DNA of 64,000 nt from Desulfoferrobacter suflitae (GCF_022603395.1 NZ_JAIBKA010000012.1:62001-126000), one strand, 5' to 3'. Positions 7,309-16,244 are shown, numbered from the stretch's first letter. The notes: generated from the letters alone by a model not told the origin. Numbers and translations: made by a program.

Positions 7309-8181
7309 ATGTTCAAAAAAATTCTATTTGCCACAGACTTATCGCCCGCTTCCGAAGCCCTCATCCAATGTGCCGGCGAGCTCAAGACAATCGGCATGGA
7401 AGAGGTGGTGCTTGCTCACATCATCTATGTTGCCAACCGGCCTGGAGTGGGTGAAATGCTGGCCCAGGATGCACAGCCGGACCTGGATCGGCAAAAGGAG
7501 ATTTTGCAGCAGCAGGGCCTGAAGGTCACCTGTGAGCTGATCGTCGGCCCGGTCGGTTTGCCGGCTGTCATTTTAAACGACCTTGCGGGCAAGTATGGCG
7601 TTTCAGCCGTCCTCATCGGTTCCCACGGCAAGGGTATCTTTGCGCGCGCCGCTCTCGGCAGCGTCTCCTCACGACTGCTTGAAATCACTGCTTACCCGGT
7701 GCTGCTTGCCCGGATCGGCATCGGGGAGGAAGAGAAGTGTTTTTTGCAGTGCGAGCGCCTGCTTGCGAACTTGCTGTTCCCCACCGATTTTTCCGATACG
7801 GCCGAGCGGGCTTTTTTCTACTTGGGATCTATCGTGACAGCTGCAAAATGTCCGGTAACGCTTCTGCACGTGCGCAACCGAGATGCCGTCCAGCCTCATT
7901 TGCTGCACCGTCTGGAGGACCTCAAACAACTCGATTTATCCCGCTTGGGCAGGATGAAAACCAGGCTCGAGTTACTTGGATCGAGCCGCGTTGCCGTAGA
8001 GGTCGGCTACGGCGTTCCCAGTCGGGAAATCATCGAGAGGGTGGGTGGAGGTGATTTCTCGATGATTGTCATGGGAGGCCGGGGCAAGGGATATATCAAA
8101 GAAGTTTGTCTGGGCAGTGTGGCCAATGAGGTTGCACAGCATAGCAAGGTTTCCGTGCTGTTCATCTCGGCAATACGCTAG
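7309..8181 (+). CDS. tandem universal stress protein (two UspA domains)
   Basis: 290 residues from ATG 7309 (MFKKILFATDLSPAS), the usual UspA start; an ATG at 7231 would read through a heptamer repeat and is rejected. Two Usp domains follow each other: the first ends IGSHGKGIFARAALGSVS, the second VMGGRGKGYIKEVCLGSVA. Both retain the G2XG9XG[ST] ATP-binding signature, so both may bind nucleotide. Usp proteins are induced by energy or redox stress and are numerous in sulfate reducers. It is monocistronic; a hairpin at 8219-8243 follows. Relatives in the window are at 20068 and 24529. Confidence 0.88.
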   Translation: MFKKILFATDLSPASEALIQCAGELKTIGMEEVVLAHIIYVANRPGVGEMLAQDAQPDLDRQKEILQQQGLKVTCELIVGPVGLPAVILNDLAGKYGVSAVLIGSHGKGIFARAALGSVSSRLLEITAYPVLLARIGIGEEEKCFLQCERLLANLLFPTDFSDTAERAFFYLGSIVTAAKCPVTLLHVRNRDAVQPHLLHRLEDLKQLDLSRLGRMKTRLELLGSSRVAVEVGYGVPSREIIERVGGGDFSMIVMGGRGKGYIKEVCLGSVANEVAQHSKVSVLFISAIR

Positions 8182-8218
8182 GAAGCTGTCCGAGAATGCG
8201 TTTGCCATTGTTTCCGTT

Positions 8219-8243
8219 ATTCCCGCGGGCATTTGGCGGGAAT
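8219..8243. repeat. hairpin repeat, possible terminator
   Basis: ATTCCCGC and GCGGGAAT flank a 9-base loop, 38 bases after the stress-protein stop. There is no T-run, so it may be a REP-type hairpin. The preceding bases (AGGAAGCTGTCCGAGAAT) resemble the end of the MITE-like element at 17623-17798. Confidence 0.5.
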
Positions 8244-8354
8244 GACCGGGGGGGATCCGGTGAGCGCGTGGTGAAACCGTGCTACTCATCGAGTTCATTT
8301 TTAAAAACTATTCGGCTGCGGCCAGTGGCCGTGCGTTGACCCGAGAGGACGAGG

Positions 8355-10574
8355 ATGAGCCATGCGAAAACGCGGCTGCGGGCATGGAGCCGGCTGCGCC
8401 ACATGCCTCTGCGCTACCGGCTCAGCATGGCTTTCTTTCTGCTCGGTTTTGCCGGCACTGTTACCCTGGTAACTTTGGCCATCCTGAGCCAGAATGAACT
8501 CATCGGCCAGCAGGAGCGCGAGCGATTGCACGGTTATGCCCGAGCCTTCGAGTACAACCTGGATCTGCAGGGGCGATGGGCGGTGAGCCTTGCTTCCAGC
8601 TTTGCCCGCAATCCCGAGGTGGCTTTTGCTCTTGCCCAAAAAGACCGCTATCGGCTGATCAAGCTTTGTTATCCTTCCTACCTCTTTATGCAGCAACATT
8701 ACGGCATCACTCAGTTCAACTTTCACGTGCTGCCGGCGAGGAACTTCCTGCGTTTGCAGCGATTGTACGAATTCGGCGACGATTTGAGCTATCGCAGCAC
8801 CATTGAAGCGGCAATATCCGGCAAGACAGAGATATTCGGCCTGGAAGAAGGCTTGACCGGCTATGGTATGCGCGGCGTAGCACCGGTCTTTTGGCGCGGT
8901 GAAATGATCGGTACGATTGAAATCGGTTTCAGCGTGGGGATGCCCCTGCTCGCCGAAATGAAAAGACAGTTCGGAATTGAGGCTTTGCTCTTGATGCCTG
9001 ATACGGACAAAGGGTCTTTTTCCGTCTATGCCGGCACTCTGCCCGAATCTCTTGATCGCAAGGGCTGGCAATATATGGCCGCCTTTCAAAGCGGCAAGCC
9101 GCAGCTTTTGCTGCGCTCGTTTGGCGGCTCGTCCTATGCCGTGCTGGTTGCAGCCGTGCATGATTACAGTGGGAAAACCGCAGCCCTGGTGGAGCTGGCG
9201 GTGGATCGCGCGGCCGCTCTTGCTCTAAACGAGCATTATCGCTACCTATTGCTCGGCGTGGGAATGATCGGGTTGCTTCTCACCGTTGCCGCCACCTATT
9301 TGATCAGCGCCTTTTTCGCAAAAGATATCGAGGCCATGGTGGGAATTGCTCAAAAGATCGCCGCGGGAGGTGAGGTCCGCCCTCTAGCCGCCGGGCCTTC
9401 GGGCGAACTGCGCTTGCTGGCTGAAGCCTTGAATGAAATGCTGGCATCTTTGGACAAATCACGCCGAGCGATGCATCGATACAAGGAAAATCTGGAGCAT
9501 AATGTGCAGCTGAGGACCAAAGCCCTGCGCGAATCGGAGGAAAAATACCGAACTCTGGTGGAGAGTGTTCCGCTGGTGGTTTACCGGCTGCTTGGCAACG
9601 GTCGAACCATTTTTGTGAGCCACTTTATTGAAGAACTGATGGGCATTTCGGTTCAACAGGTCATGCAGGATTTGAACTTTTGGAAAAACAAGGTGTGTGA
9701 GGACGACCGGCAGCGCATTTGGCCGCTTATGGACGGCTGTCTGCAGGACGGGCATCTGTTTAGGGCAGAGTATCGAATGTACAATGCCAAAGGGCAGGTC
9801 TTGTTCGTTATGGACTATGCCCTGCCGGTCCTGGACGAAGAGGGAAAGGTGGAATCCGTGGACGGCATCCTGGTGGATGTGAGCGACCGCCGTCGGCTCC
9901 AGCAGCAAATCATTCAAACGGAAGAGCTACGCACGCTGGCCGAGATTTCCGCGCGTCTCGCCCATGAAATCCGCAACCCATTGGTTGCCGCCGGCGGTTT
10001 CGCCCGAAGGCTGTTGGAGAAACTGACCGAAGAAGACGCGAATCGCGCTTCGCTGGCCATCATCGTTAAAGAAGTGGCACGGCTTGAAATGATCCTGGAC
10101 AAGACCATCAAATATCTTCGACCTTTTGAGCTGCACCGGCAGCGAACGTCCCTCAACGCGCTAATCGTCAAACGGTTGGAGCGCCACCAGCCGCTGCTTG
10201 CAAGATGTTCCTGCGGTGTTGAGCTGAGTCTGGCCGGCCAGCTGCCGGACGTTCTCCTGGATCGGGATCTGTTCGGCAAAGCCGTGGAAGATATTTTTTT
10301 GGCGCTTGCAGGTTACTGCCGGGCTGGCGAAGGGCTGCAGGTGCTAACTTACCAGCGCAGGGAAACGGTCCACCTTGAAATTCAGGCTTTTGCCGCATCA
10401 GTTACCGACGACGATCTGGAGCACTTCTTTTATCCCTTCGCCAGTCGGCCGGGGTACTTTGCAGCAGGCGATCTGCCCCTCGCCAAAATGGTTGTACACA
10501 AGCACCAGGGGATCATCGAGCTGCGGCGCAAACGGCCGCACCAGATTGTCTTGACCATCACTCTGCCGGTTTAG
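8355..10574 (+). CDS. membrane sensor histidine kinase with degenerate ATPase domain
   Basis: 739 residues. A transmembrane helix at about 25-45, a large extracytoplasmic sensor (about 46-295, double-Cache-like), a second helix at about 298-322, HAMP, a PAS domain (about 395-515) and a dimerisation domain with the phospho-acceptor H537 in ARLAHEIRNPLVAAGG. The C-terminal ATPase region keeps the fold-like ends (FYPFASRPG, VVHKHQGIIEL) but the N box is AVEDIFLALAGYC without the usual Asn, and neither a DxGxG nor a GxGLGL motif can be found. Catalysis of autophosphorylation is therefore doubtful; it may act as a pseudokinase or need a partner kinase. Start at 8355 follows GAGGACGAGG. No response regulator is adjacent. 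Confidence 0.82.
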   Translation: MSHAKTRLRAWSRLRHMPLRYRLSMAFFLLGFAGTVTLVTLAILSQNELIGQQERERLHGYARAFEYNLDLQGRWAVSLASSFARNPEVAFALAQKDRYRLIKLCYPSYLFMQQHYGITQFNFHVLPARNFLRLQRLYEFGDDLSYRSTIEAAISGKTEIFGLEEGLTGYGMRGVAPVFWRGEMIGTIEIGFSVGMPLLAEMKRQFGIEALLLMPDTDKGSFSVYAGTLPESLDRKGWQYMAAFQSGKPQLLLRSFGGSSYAVLVAAVHDYSGKTAALVELAVDRAAALALNEHYRYLLLGVGMIGLLLTVAATYLISAFFAKDIEAMVGIAQKIAAGGEVRPLAAGPSGELRLLAEALNEMLASLDKSRRAMHRYKENLEHNVQLRTKALRESEEKYRTLVESVPLVVYRLLGNGRTIFVSHFIEELMGISVQQVMQDLNFWKNKVCEDDRQRIWPLMDGCLQDGHLFRAEYRMYNAKGQVLFVMDYALPVLDEEGKVESVDGILVDVSDRRRLQQQIIQTEELRTLAEISARLAHEIRNPLVAAGGFARRLLEKLTEEDANRASLAIIVKEVARLEMILDKTIKYLRPFELHRQRTSLNALIVKRLERHQPLLARCSCGVELSLAGQLPDVLLDRDLFGKAVEDIFLALAGYCRAGEGLQVLTYQRRETVHLEIQAFAASVTDDDLEHFFYPFASRPGYFAAGDLPLAKMVVHKHQGIIELRRKRPHQIVLTITLPV

Positions 10575-10637
10575 ACGGTGAGCGGTGAAGGGAGTTGATT
10601 CTTTGCCTTGGTAAGGCCAAAGGGGCCAAAACAGGCG

Positions 10638-10770
10638 GCTCATCGTGGATTAGCGTCATCGTGTCGCTCTGCAGCCGTTTGCCCTGAGGTATCGAAGGGC
10701 AACCCACCCGTTCGTGCTTCGGTACCTCAGCACGAACCGAGCGCGTAAATTACGGTAATCTGCGATGAGC
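10638..10770. mobile_element. MITE-like element, copy A
   Basis: Terminal inverted repeats GCTCATCGTGGATTAGCG (10638-10655) and, at the other end, CGGTAATCTGCGATGAGC (10753-10770). The 133-base interior has no gene but holds the hairpin TGCCCTGAGGTATCGAAGGGCA. A second copy with the same ends and length lies at 20958-21088. Confidence 0.65.
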
Positions 10771-10794
10771 CGAAATTGTTAAGAGGAAAGTGTT

Positions 10795-11001
10795 GGACAC
10801 TCCGGTTTTCCAGATTCACCACCTCTCGGCTTTGGCAGGAAAAGACTTGCCGAGGTATGCGCTGATTTCGGTTTGGATCTTCCGGAGATATTTCATGCAT
10901 TGTCCAGGAAATGAGTAAAAGCTGACTCAACACAGAGCGTTAAGAAGATAGCAGCCAAAAACAAATATGGAACCAATGGATATCTTGGAGATAAGAAGAG
11001 A
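10795..11001 (+). pseudogene. remnant of a second DUF4405-like gene (C-terminal part)
   Basis: Translation gives GHSGFPDSPPLGFGRKRLAE, then VCADFGLDLPEIFHALSRK and a TGA stop, then VKADSTQSVKKIAAKN before a frameshift. This matches almost residue for residue the C-terminal half of the protein at 17892-18740 (GFGRKRLAEVCADFGLELPE and VQADAVESIKEIAAKN). It carries one nonsense codon and at least one frameshift and lacks the membrane part, so it is a decayed copy. A MITE-like element ends 24 bases upstream and may have been involved in its loss. Confidence 0.8.
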
Positions 11002-11098
11002 CGTAAACAAAGATTCTTAACCTTAAATTATGGCAGAGGGCGGTGTTAACGATTTCTTACCCATTTGAATCTCAACCTTCCTTTCTCAAGTCTTATGA

Positions 11099-11869
11099 TT
11101 ACAAATATCGATCATAGGCCGTTTCCATGAGTGCCATCATTTGCCGATAGCGCTGACCGACTTCGTTTTCGTCAGCCTTATGAACTGCATCGGCGAAGAC
11201 GTCCACGGATTCGGAAAACCTCTCCAGTGCTTCCGTATCCCGGATAATCGCCCCCGTGCCGTCAACGGGATGTGATACGGCCCGTTTCTTCAGATCCAGA
11301 AGCGTTTGAACCGCAGGTGTGATTTCAGCGAGATTTTTGTCCCGGACCTGCTGTTGCAGCGACTTGGCGGCCTTGCGAAATCGAAATAGAACATCGGTAG
11401 TCAGTTCAATGCCGGCTTTTTGATTCATTTCAACGAAATTCCGGCAAGTGCGGCCACAAGAGGAGAAAGCGGTTTTCACATCCTTGGTTTCCACCGCCTT
11501 GAGCATTTGCCGCATATTGCCTTCAACCGCCTGAGCGGCTTCTTTCCAAGCCATATTTTGGGCAAAAACCGGAGGCGTAGCATCGGCATGGTCCTTGAGA
11601 AATCTTTGCCAGCGATTCAGCGCGAGGGCCGTTTTCGCTTCCGCTTTATGCAAGAGGCCATCTTCATCTTTCGCTTCCGCATCAATCGTCTTGATCTTTG
11701 CGCATGCGGAGCGCAACGACCGCCGCACCTGGGAAATTTCCGATAAGTCGCTGTGTTCGGGAGTATGACTTGACGTTGCGCCAAAGACGACAGGCGCCGA
11801 AACGCCCAGCAAGATGATCAGGCAAACAGCGACCGCTGTCATTAGGGTTGAACTCTTAGTATCCACCAT
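11099..11869 (-). CDS. secreted hypothetical helical protein
   Basis: 256 residues with a clear signal peptide (hydrophobic core TAVAVCLIILLGVSAPVV, cleavage likely after VFGA). The mature part is almost wholly helical and repeats a four-helix-like pattern, reminiscent of cytochrome c'/b562-type bundles, but no CXXCH haem motif exists; the only cysteines are an early one and the pair in SSCGRTCRNFVEMN. Start ATG at 11869 has the ribosome binding site AAAGGAAAT. It lies 49 bases downstream of the ABC exporter gene on the same strand and could be co-transcribed. A periplasmic binding or sensing role is possible; no function can be named. Confidence 0.7.
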   Translation of the reverse strand: MVDTKSSTLMTAVAVCLIILLGVSAPVVFGATSSHTPEHSDLSEISQVRRSLRSACAKIKTIDAEAKDEDGLLHKAEAKTALALNRWQRFLKDHADATPPVFAQNMAWKEAAQAVEGNMRQMLKAVETKDVKTAFSSCGRTCRNFVEMNQKAGIELTTDVLFRFRKAAKSLQQQVRDKNLAEITPAVQTLLDLKKRAVSHPVDGTGAIIRDTEALERFSESVDVFADAVHKADENEVGQRYRQMMALMETAYDRYL

Positions 11870-11918
11870 ATCCAGATTTCCTTTCTAATTTACCCGTCCG
11901 TTTGAAAGTTTCTTCCTC

Positions 11919-13799
11919 TCAGAGACCGAAAGGCACGCTGCTCTCGCGGCTTTGCTGAGCATCCCATAGCATTTTATAAACCCCATTTCGATTCAGCAGT
12001 TCCTGATGCTTACCCGACTCGGCGATTTCCCCCTGCGAAAGCACGACAATACGGTCCATTTCGGCAACGGTCTTCAACTGGTGAGTAACCACAATGGTGG
12101 TTTTTCCCTTGGTCAATGATTTCAACGCCTCGCTGACTTTTTGTTCGGAAATGGGGTCGAGTCCCGTGGTCGGTTCGTCCAGCAAAACAATGGGAGCATC
12201 GCGCAAAATCGCGCGGGCTATGGCGATCCGTCTTTTCTGGCCGCCCGACAATCCGGCTCCCCCTTCACCGAGGTGGGTGCGGTAGCCTTGCGGCAGCTTC
12301 CGGATAAATTCATCGGCCCCGGCGGCCCTTGCCGCACGAGCAACTTCGAGCTCGGTTGCTCCGGGCCTTGCCATGGCGATGTTACCCCTGATGCTCAGGT
12401 TGAAAAGATGCGAGTCCTGGAGTACAATAGCTAACTGAGTGCGAAGCGAGGAGCACGCTAAAGCGCTTATATCAAGTCCATCGATTCGTACCGTCCCCTG
12501 CTGTGGACTGTAGAGTTTCATGATCAGATGAAGAATGGTGGATTTGCCGTTTCCAGAATCCCCGACGAGTGCAACTCTCTGTCCCTCTTCGATGATCAGG
12601 CTGAAGTCGCTCAAAACGGGGCGGTCCTTATGGTAGCCAAAAGTCACCCGCTCAAGTTCAATGCGACCCTTCAAAGCGAGCTTCTTCCCCAACTGCTGTG
12701 TTCGCCGGCATTCTTTATCCAAAGGCCTTAGCTGCATGACTTCTTCGATTCGCTCCAGGGCGGATGCGGACTTCGCCAGCCTGTTTGTAAATTTGGCAAT
12801 TTCCCGAACGGGTTTGAACAGGCTGTTCACATAGGCGATGAAGATTGTGAGCTGGCCGATGGTGAGATCTCCGTGGAGGATTCGCAAAGCTCCAACAAGA
12901 ATAACGACCATTGATGTTACCCCAACGAGTGTGTCCATTGATGCGGTTAGCATGCCCTGCAGCCGCCCCGCCTTTACTCCCTGGACGGCACTCTCTTGCC
13001 CCCCCGTCAAAAAATCCCCTATCATTTTATTTTCAACGGAAAGCACCGTGACCGCCCGATGATTGTAAAATGCCTCCTGGACGTTCGCGGCCAGGGCACC
13101 CTCGATTCGCATCTGTCCTTTCACAGCTTCCCTGGCCCGCTGCATGAAAAGCGCATTGGCCCAGCAGGCCATGGGAACAACGAACACCAGGGTAAGGGCA
13201 AAACTCCAGTCCATGACAAAGCTCACGATCAGGATTCCTAAGACCAAAGGAAAGCTTCGGATGCTGACAATGAGGAGAGCCTCCAGCACATCCTGAATAT
13301 GCGCCGTGTCTTTTGAGATTCTGCTGGTGAGATCACCCGTCCGAGCCCCGTCGAAAAATCTCTGGGGAAGAAACATGAGATGAGAGAACAGGTTGCGACG
13401 AACGGCAAGAATCACCTGCTGGCTCAAGCGCGCAAGAGCAAGATTTTGGAGATACAGCAGAAAAGCGTTCAGCAGATAGATGCCGAGAAGTATTGTCAGG
13501 TACCCGAGAAGAAACCTCACGTCCGGCGAGGTAAAAAACTGGCTGATGCGGGCTGCCGCAAGCTCCATCACACCGCCGGTAGGCCTGAAGTCATGGCTTA
13601 TGGTCGGGCTTTTGACAACGTAGTCGATAATGACACGAACCGGCCAGGGCTGGGCCAAAGTAAGGATCGTCTGGCCTACGAGGCAGAATACGACTGCAGT
13701 CGCTAGCGCCCAGTGGCCCCTCAAGGCAAGGAACAGCTGGGAATTCCTGATGAGTTGAAGGTAGCGTTCGAGTCGGCTGTTCATCATCTCCATAATCAC
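11919..13799 (-). CDS. ABC exporter, fused permease and ATPase (MsbA/LmrA type)
   Basis: 626 residues: an N-terminal six-helix ABC type 1 exporter domain (about 25-320) and a nucleotide-binding domain (about 370-610) with Walker A VALVGDSGNGKST, signature LSGGQKRRIAIARAIL, Walker B PIVLLDEPTTGLD and the switch VVTHQ. Such half transporters work as homodimers and export lipids, peptides or drugs; the substrate here is unknown. The longest frame begins with GTG at 13799; ATG codons at 13793 and 13787 are alternatives and none has a strong ribosome binding site. Its upstream region is occupied by an IS200 element, beyond which an orphan sigma-54 promoter points toward this gene. Confidence 0.9.
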   Translation of the reverse strand: MIMEMMNSRLERYLQLIRNSQLFLALRGHWALATAVVFCLVGQTILTLAQPWPVRVIIDYVVKSPTISHDFRPTGGVMELAAARISQFFTSPDVRFLLGYLTILLGIYLLNAFLLYLQNLALARLSQQVILAVRRNLFSHLMFLPQRFFDGARTGDLTSRISKDTAHIQDVLEALLIVSIRSFPLVLGILIVSFVMDWSFALTLVFVVPMACWANALFMQRAREAVKGQMRIEGALAANVQEAFYNHRAVTVLSVENKMIGDFLTGGQESAVQGVKAGRLQGMLTASMDTLVGVTSMVVILVGALRILHGDLTIGQLTIFIAYVNSLFKPVREIAKFTNRLAKSASALERIEEVMQLRPLDKECRRTQQLGKKLALKGRIELERVTFGYHKDRPVLSDFSLIIEEGQRVALVGDSGNGKSTILHLIMKLYSPQQGTVRIDGLDISALACSSLRTQLAIVLQDSHLFNLSIRGNIAMARPGATELEVARAARAAGADEFIRKLPQGYRTHLGEGGAGLSGGQKRRIAIARAILRDAPIVLLDEPTTGLDPISEQKVSEALKSLTKGKTTIVVTHQLKTVAEMDRIVVLSQGEIAESGKHQELLNRNGVYKMLWDAQQSRESSVPFGL

Positions 13800-13830
13800 A
13801 CGATCAAAAACAATAATTAATCATGGTAAA

Positions 13831-14722
13831 CCCCCGGCTTTGCCGGGGGACTCCCAGAGTTTGACAATTCCGGGATTGTACGAAAGCCTTCCTATTGTGA
13901 ACCGCTCAAAGTTTACAGAAAGGAAAGCTTTCGTATGGATGAATATCAAAGTCTAAGCCACACCGTCTGGGACTGCAAGTACCATGTAGTATGGATTCCC
14001 AAGTACCGAAGGAAGAATCTCTATGAACAGCTTCGAAAGCATCTGGGCCAAATGCTTAGACAGCTTGCCATGCAAAGAGAGAGCAAGATAGTGGAAGGGC
14101 ATCTCATGTTGGACCACGTTCACATGCTGATCAGCATACCACCCAAGTATAGTGTTTCGCAGGTGGTAGGTTTCATCAAGGGCAAGAGTGCTATCCATGT
14201 TGCAAGGAGCTTCCTCGGGAGAAAGAAAAACTTCACTGGCCAAAGTCTATGGGCCAGAGGATACTTTGTATCTACGATAGGCAGAGACGAGCAAACTATT
14301 CGCGAGTACATCAAAAAGCAGGAGGCTGAAGATCGAAGGCTCGACCAACTGCATATGTTCAGAACTCTTGATCTCTGGCACTGCTATGTTCATCGGATTC
14401 TATTTAATAACAGACCCTTACCAATTTTCCTATGTTCCAAAGGCCGGAAAATGCTGGTGACACCTCTCGGCTGAAAGGTGTCAGGAAAAAACTTGCTACT
14501 ATTTACACAAACCATTGAGAGGCAGGCGTTTATTAGTTTCATGACTAAAGATTTCCTGCCACCTTGGCACCGAATGACGTCATTATAACCGGCGAAGGTG
14601 TCACCTTAACTTCCCAGAGGTAAGGAGTTCTGATGTTTGAGTAGCTGCCACCTTTAGGTGGCTAATGGTTTACAACCGCTTTGAGCGGTCCACACTTTCA
14701 AGCCTCCGGCTTTGCCGGAGGT
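13831..14722 (+). mobile_element. IS200/IS605-type insertion sequence
   Basis: The element is framed by two matching hairpins, CCCCCGGCTTTGCCGGGGG (13831-13849) and CCTCCGGCTTTGCCGGAGG (14704-14722), the subterminal structures that IS200-type transposases recognise; there are no inverted repeats or target duplications. It encodes one HUH transposase. Between the gene and the right hairpin, 14475-14700 contains GGTGTCA repeats in both orientations, which suggests additional decayed repeat sequence inside the element. Exact cleavage points cannot be read. Confidence 0.8.
13935..14474 (+). CDS. tnpA: IS200-type transposase TnpA
   Basis: 179 residues. The N-terminus (SLSHTVWDCKYHVVWIPKYR) and the HUH motif in HLMLDHVHMLISIPP identify a Y1 single-strand transposase; YIKKQEAEDRRLDQL contains the usual C-terminal helix. 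Family members normally end near residue 145; here a further 35 residues follow (starting TLDLWHCYVHRIL) and end at a GGTGACACC/GGTGTCAGG repeat, so the original stop was probably lost and the tail read from foreign repeat sequence. Ribosome binding site AGAAAGGAAAG precedes the ATG. The protein cuts and rejoins single-stranded DNA at the element's hairpins. Confidence 0.88.
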   Translation: MDEYQSLSHTVWDCKYHVVWIPKYRRKNLYEQLRKHLGQMLRQLAMQRESKIVEGHLMLDHVHMLISIPPKYSVSQVVGFIKGKSAIHVARSFLGRKKNFTGQSLWARGYFVSTIGRDEQTIREYIKKQEAEDRRLDQLHMFRTLDLWHCYVHRILFNNRPLPIFLCSKGRKMLVTPLG

Positions 14723-14737
14723 ATTTGACTAATATGA

Positions 14738-14766
14738 GAATTCAGAATTCAGGAGTCAGAATCCAG
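14738..14766. repeat. heptamer array (GAATTCA type)
   Basis: Four or more 7-base units GAATTCA, GAATTCA, GGAGTCA, GAATCCA, a third sequence class of heptamer array in this window. Confidence 0.65.
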
Positions 14767-15203
14767 AATGAAAACCAACAATTCCCCGGCATACTCCAAC
14801 CATTCTCACGTTTTGTAGTGTAGTGGCCGGGCTATGGGGGTTTATCCGGAGTCACCATTATGGTGTGCCCAGAAGGTCGGTCCGCTGTCCGGCACATACC
14901 CATGGCAAGTCGCGTGCCAGGTTGCACTGATTGTGCCGGCAGGAAAGGCAAGCTATTGAAAAGACAGGTTAGATGGCCTGCGGCACACGATGCACCGGGG
15001 TGCGGGTAGCATGGCACAGAGCGGCAATGAATGTCGAACCGCTGTCCGGAGGTTTTTGAAAATTGTCAATAAATTTAATTAAATATCAATTCGACAGATC
15101 CTGTCGTGATTAATACGGAGCTCGACATAAATGTCTACGATGCACGCCCGACACCTGGCAACCTGTTTCGGGCACCATCAGGGCCGAGCGTGGATTTGCG
15201 GAT
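14767..15203. other. intergenic region with an orphan promoter
   Basis: No credible gene. The word CCGCTGTCCGG occurs twice (about 14882 and 15044) and might be a regulator site. A perfect sigma-54 promoter on the minus strand (14905-14919) is described separately. Confidence 0.45.
14905..14919 (-). promoter_or_regulatory. sigma-54 promoter facing the IS200 element
   Basis: Minus strand TGGCAC GCGAC TTGC, a perfect -24/-12 match. No gene lies between it and the IS200 element; the next minus-strand gene is the ABC exporter. It may have served that gene before the insertion. Confidence 0.6.
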
Positions 15204-15218
15204 TGGCATCAACCTTGC
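15204..15218 (+). promoter_or_regulatory. probable sigma-54 promoter of the patatin gene
   Basis: TGGCAT CAACC TTGC, matching the -24/-12 consensus except the last base of the -24 box, 39 bases before the patatin ATG. Confidence 0.6.
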
Positions 15219-15257
15219 TTTTGTAAAGATTCGATCACTTGGCCACAGGAGGTTGAT

Positions 15258-16244
15258 ATGCGTCAACAGACAGGAATCGGACTGGCTCTAAGCGGCGGCG
15301 GGGTCAGGGGGCTTGCGCATGTAGGGGTTATCAAGGCCCTGGTGGATGAGCGAATACCCATCCATTTCGTTTGCGGGACAAGTGTGGGGGCGCTCATTGG
15401 CGCCGCCTTCGCCGCCTGTTCTGATGTAAAAGACTTCGACCTACGAGTTTCGGAGATTATCCGACACAATGACAAGCAGTTCCGCAGCCTCTCAGCACTT
15501 TCTCCCTTGTTGGCCGGTCCACAGTCGGAAGATCTTTATGCCAGGATTTCGCAGCGCTTTTGGCGGCAACTTTTATTCAATCTTTTGTTTTTCCGAAAGG
15601 CTTTGATCACGCTCGATGAGGCAATGGATTTTGTCAGTCTTTTTGTCCCCGACATAGATATTCGAGAAACGCTGTTGCCTTGCGCAATCACGGCGGTCGA
15701 TCTGGTCTCGGGTAAGCGGGTGGTGTTGACGGAAGGGCCTCTGATCAAAGCGGTTGCAGCGAGCAGTGCGATTCCGGGGATAATGGCCCCGGTGCCCTGG
15801 CGGGATCGGCTGTTAATCGACGGAGCGGTATTGGATCCAGTCCCCGCTGAAACGGCGCGCTGTTTTGGAAAGCCCCCTGTCATTGCGGTGGATGTTTACA
15901 GCTCACCGCGAACACAAACCGGATTGCAGGATGGAATCGAATTGCTTTATCGGACCTTGGAAGTCATGAGCCTGCAAATCGCAGAATGGCAGTCTCAAGG
16001 CGCGGATCTGCTGTTGCGACCGGTTGACGACAAATTTTCTTGCGGAGAGGAGAGGTCCATTCAAGAATGGATCGACTGCGGAAAGATCGCGGTCCAGGAA
16101 CTGCTGGGGGCAATCAAGAACTTACTGGACAAGCCGGTGCTTGGCAGTTTGCCTCGTACTGCAAAGAAATTTCGCCATGATGGCGCACGACGATCACACC
16201 GGCCGAATTTTCCGCTTTCGAGCATCCAAAACAGGTCGGCCTGA
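15258..16244 (+). CDS. patatin-like phospholipase (RssA family)
   Basis: 328 residues. The oxyanion-hole motif SGGGVRGLAHVGVIKAL is at about residue 12, the nucleophile elbow GTSVG at about residue 40, and the second catalytic residue in DGAVLDPVP at about residue 190; together a Ser-Asp dyad lipid acyl hydrolase. There is no signal peptide, so it acts on the inner face of the membrane or on soluble substrates. The C-terminal ~50 residues are polar and unlike the core. ATG 15258 has the ribosome binding site CAGGAGGTTGAT. It appears monocistronic behind a likely sigma-54 promoter. Its physiological lipid substrate is unknown. Confidence 0.88.
   Translation: MRQQTGIGLALSGGGVRGLAHVGVIKALVDERIPIHFVCGTSVGALIGAAFAACSDVKDFDLRVSEIIRHNDKQFRSLSALSPLLAGPQSEDLYARISQRFWRQLLFNLLFFRKALITLDEAMDFVSLFVPDIDIRETLLPCAITAVDLVSGKRVVLTEGPLIKAVAASSAIPGIMAPVPWRDRLLIDGAVLDPVPAETARCFGKPPVIAVDVYSSPRTQTGLQDGIELLYRTLEVMSLQIAEWQSQGADLLLRPVDDKFSCGEERSIQEWIDCGKIAVQELLGAIKNLLDKPVLGSLPRTAKKFRHDGARRSHRPNFPLSSIQNRSA

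Noticed and set aside
10870-10890. In-frame TGA in the DUF4405-like remnant as selenocysteine
   Set aside because: The intact copy has Gly (GGA) at the neighbouring position and the remnant is also frameshifted, so it is a nonsense mutation in a pseudogene.
14832-15017. 61-codon minus-strand frame starting near the orphan sigma-54 promoter
   Set aside because: It starts upstream of the promoter, has no ribosome binding site and no resemblance to known proteins.
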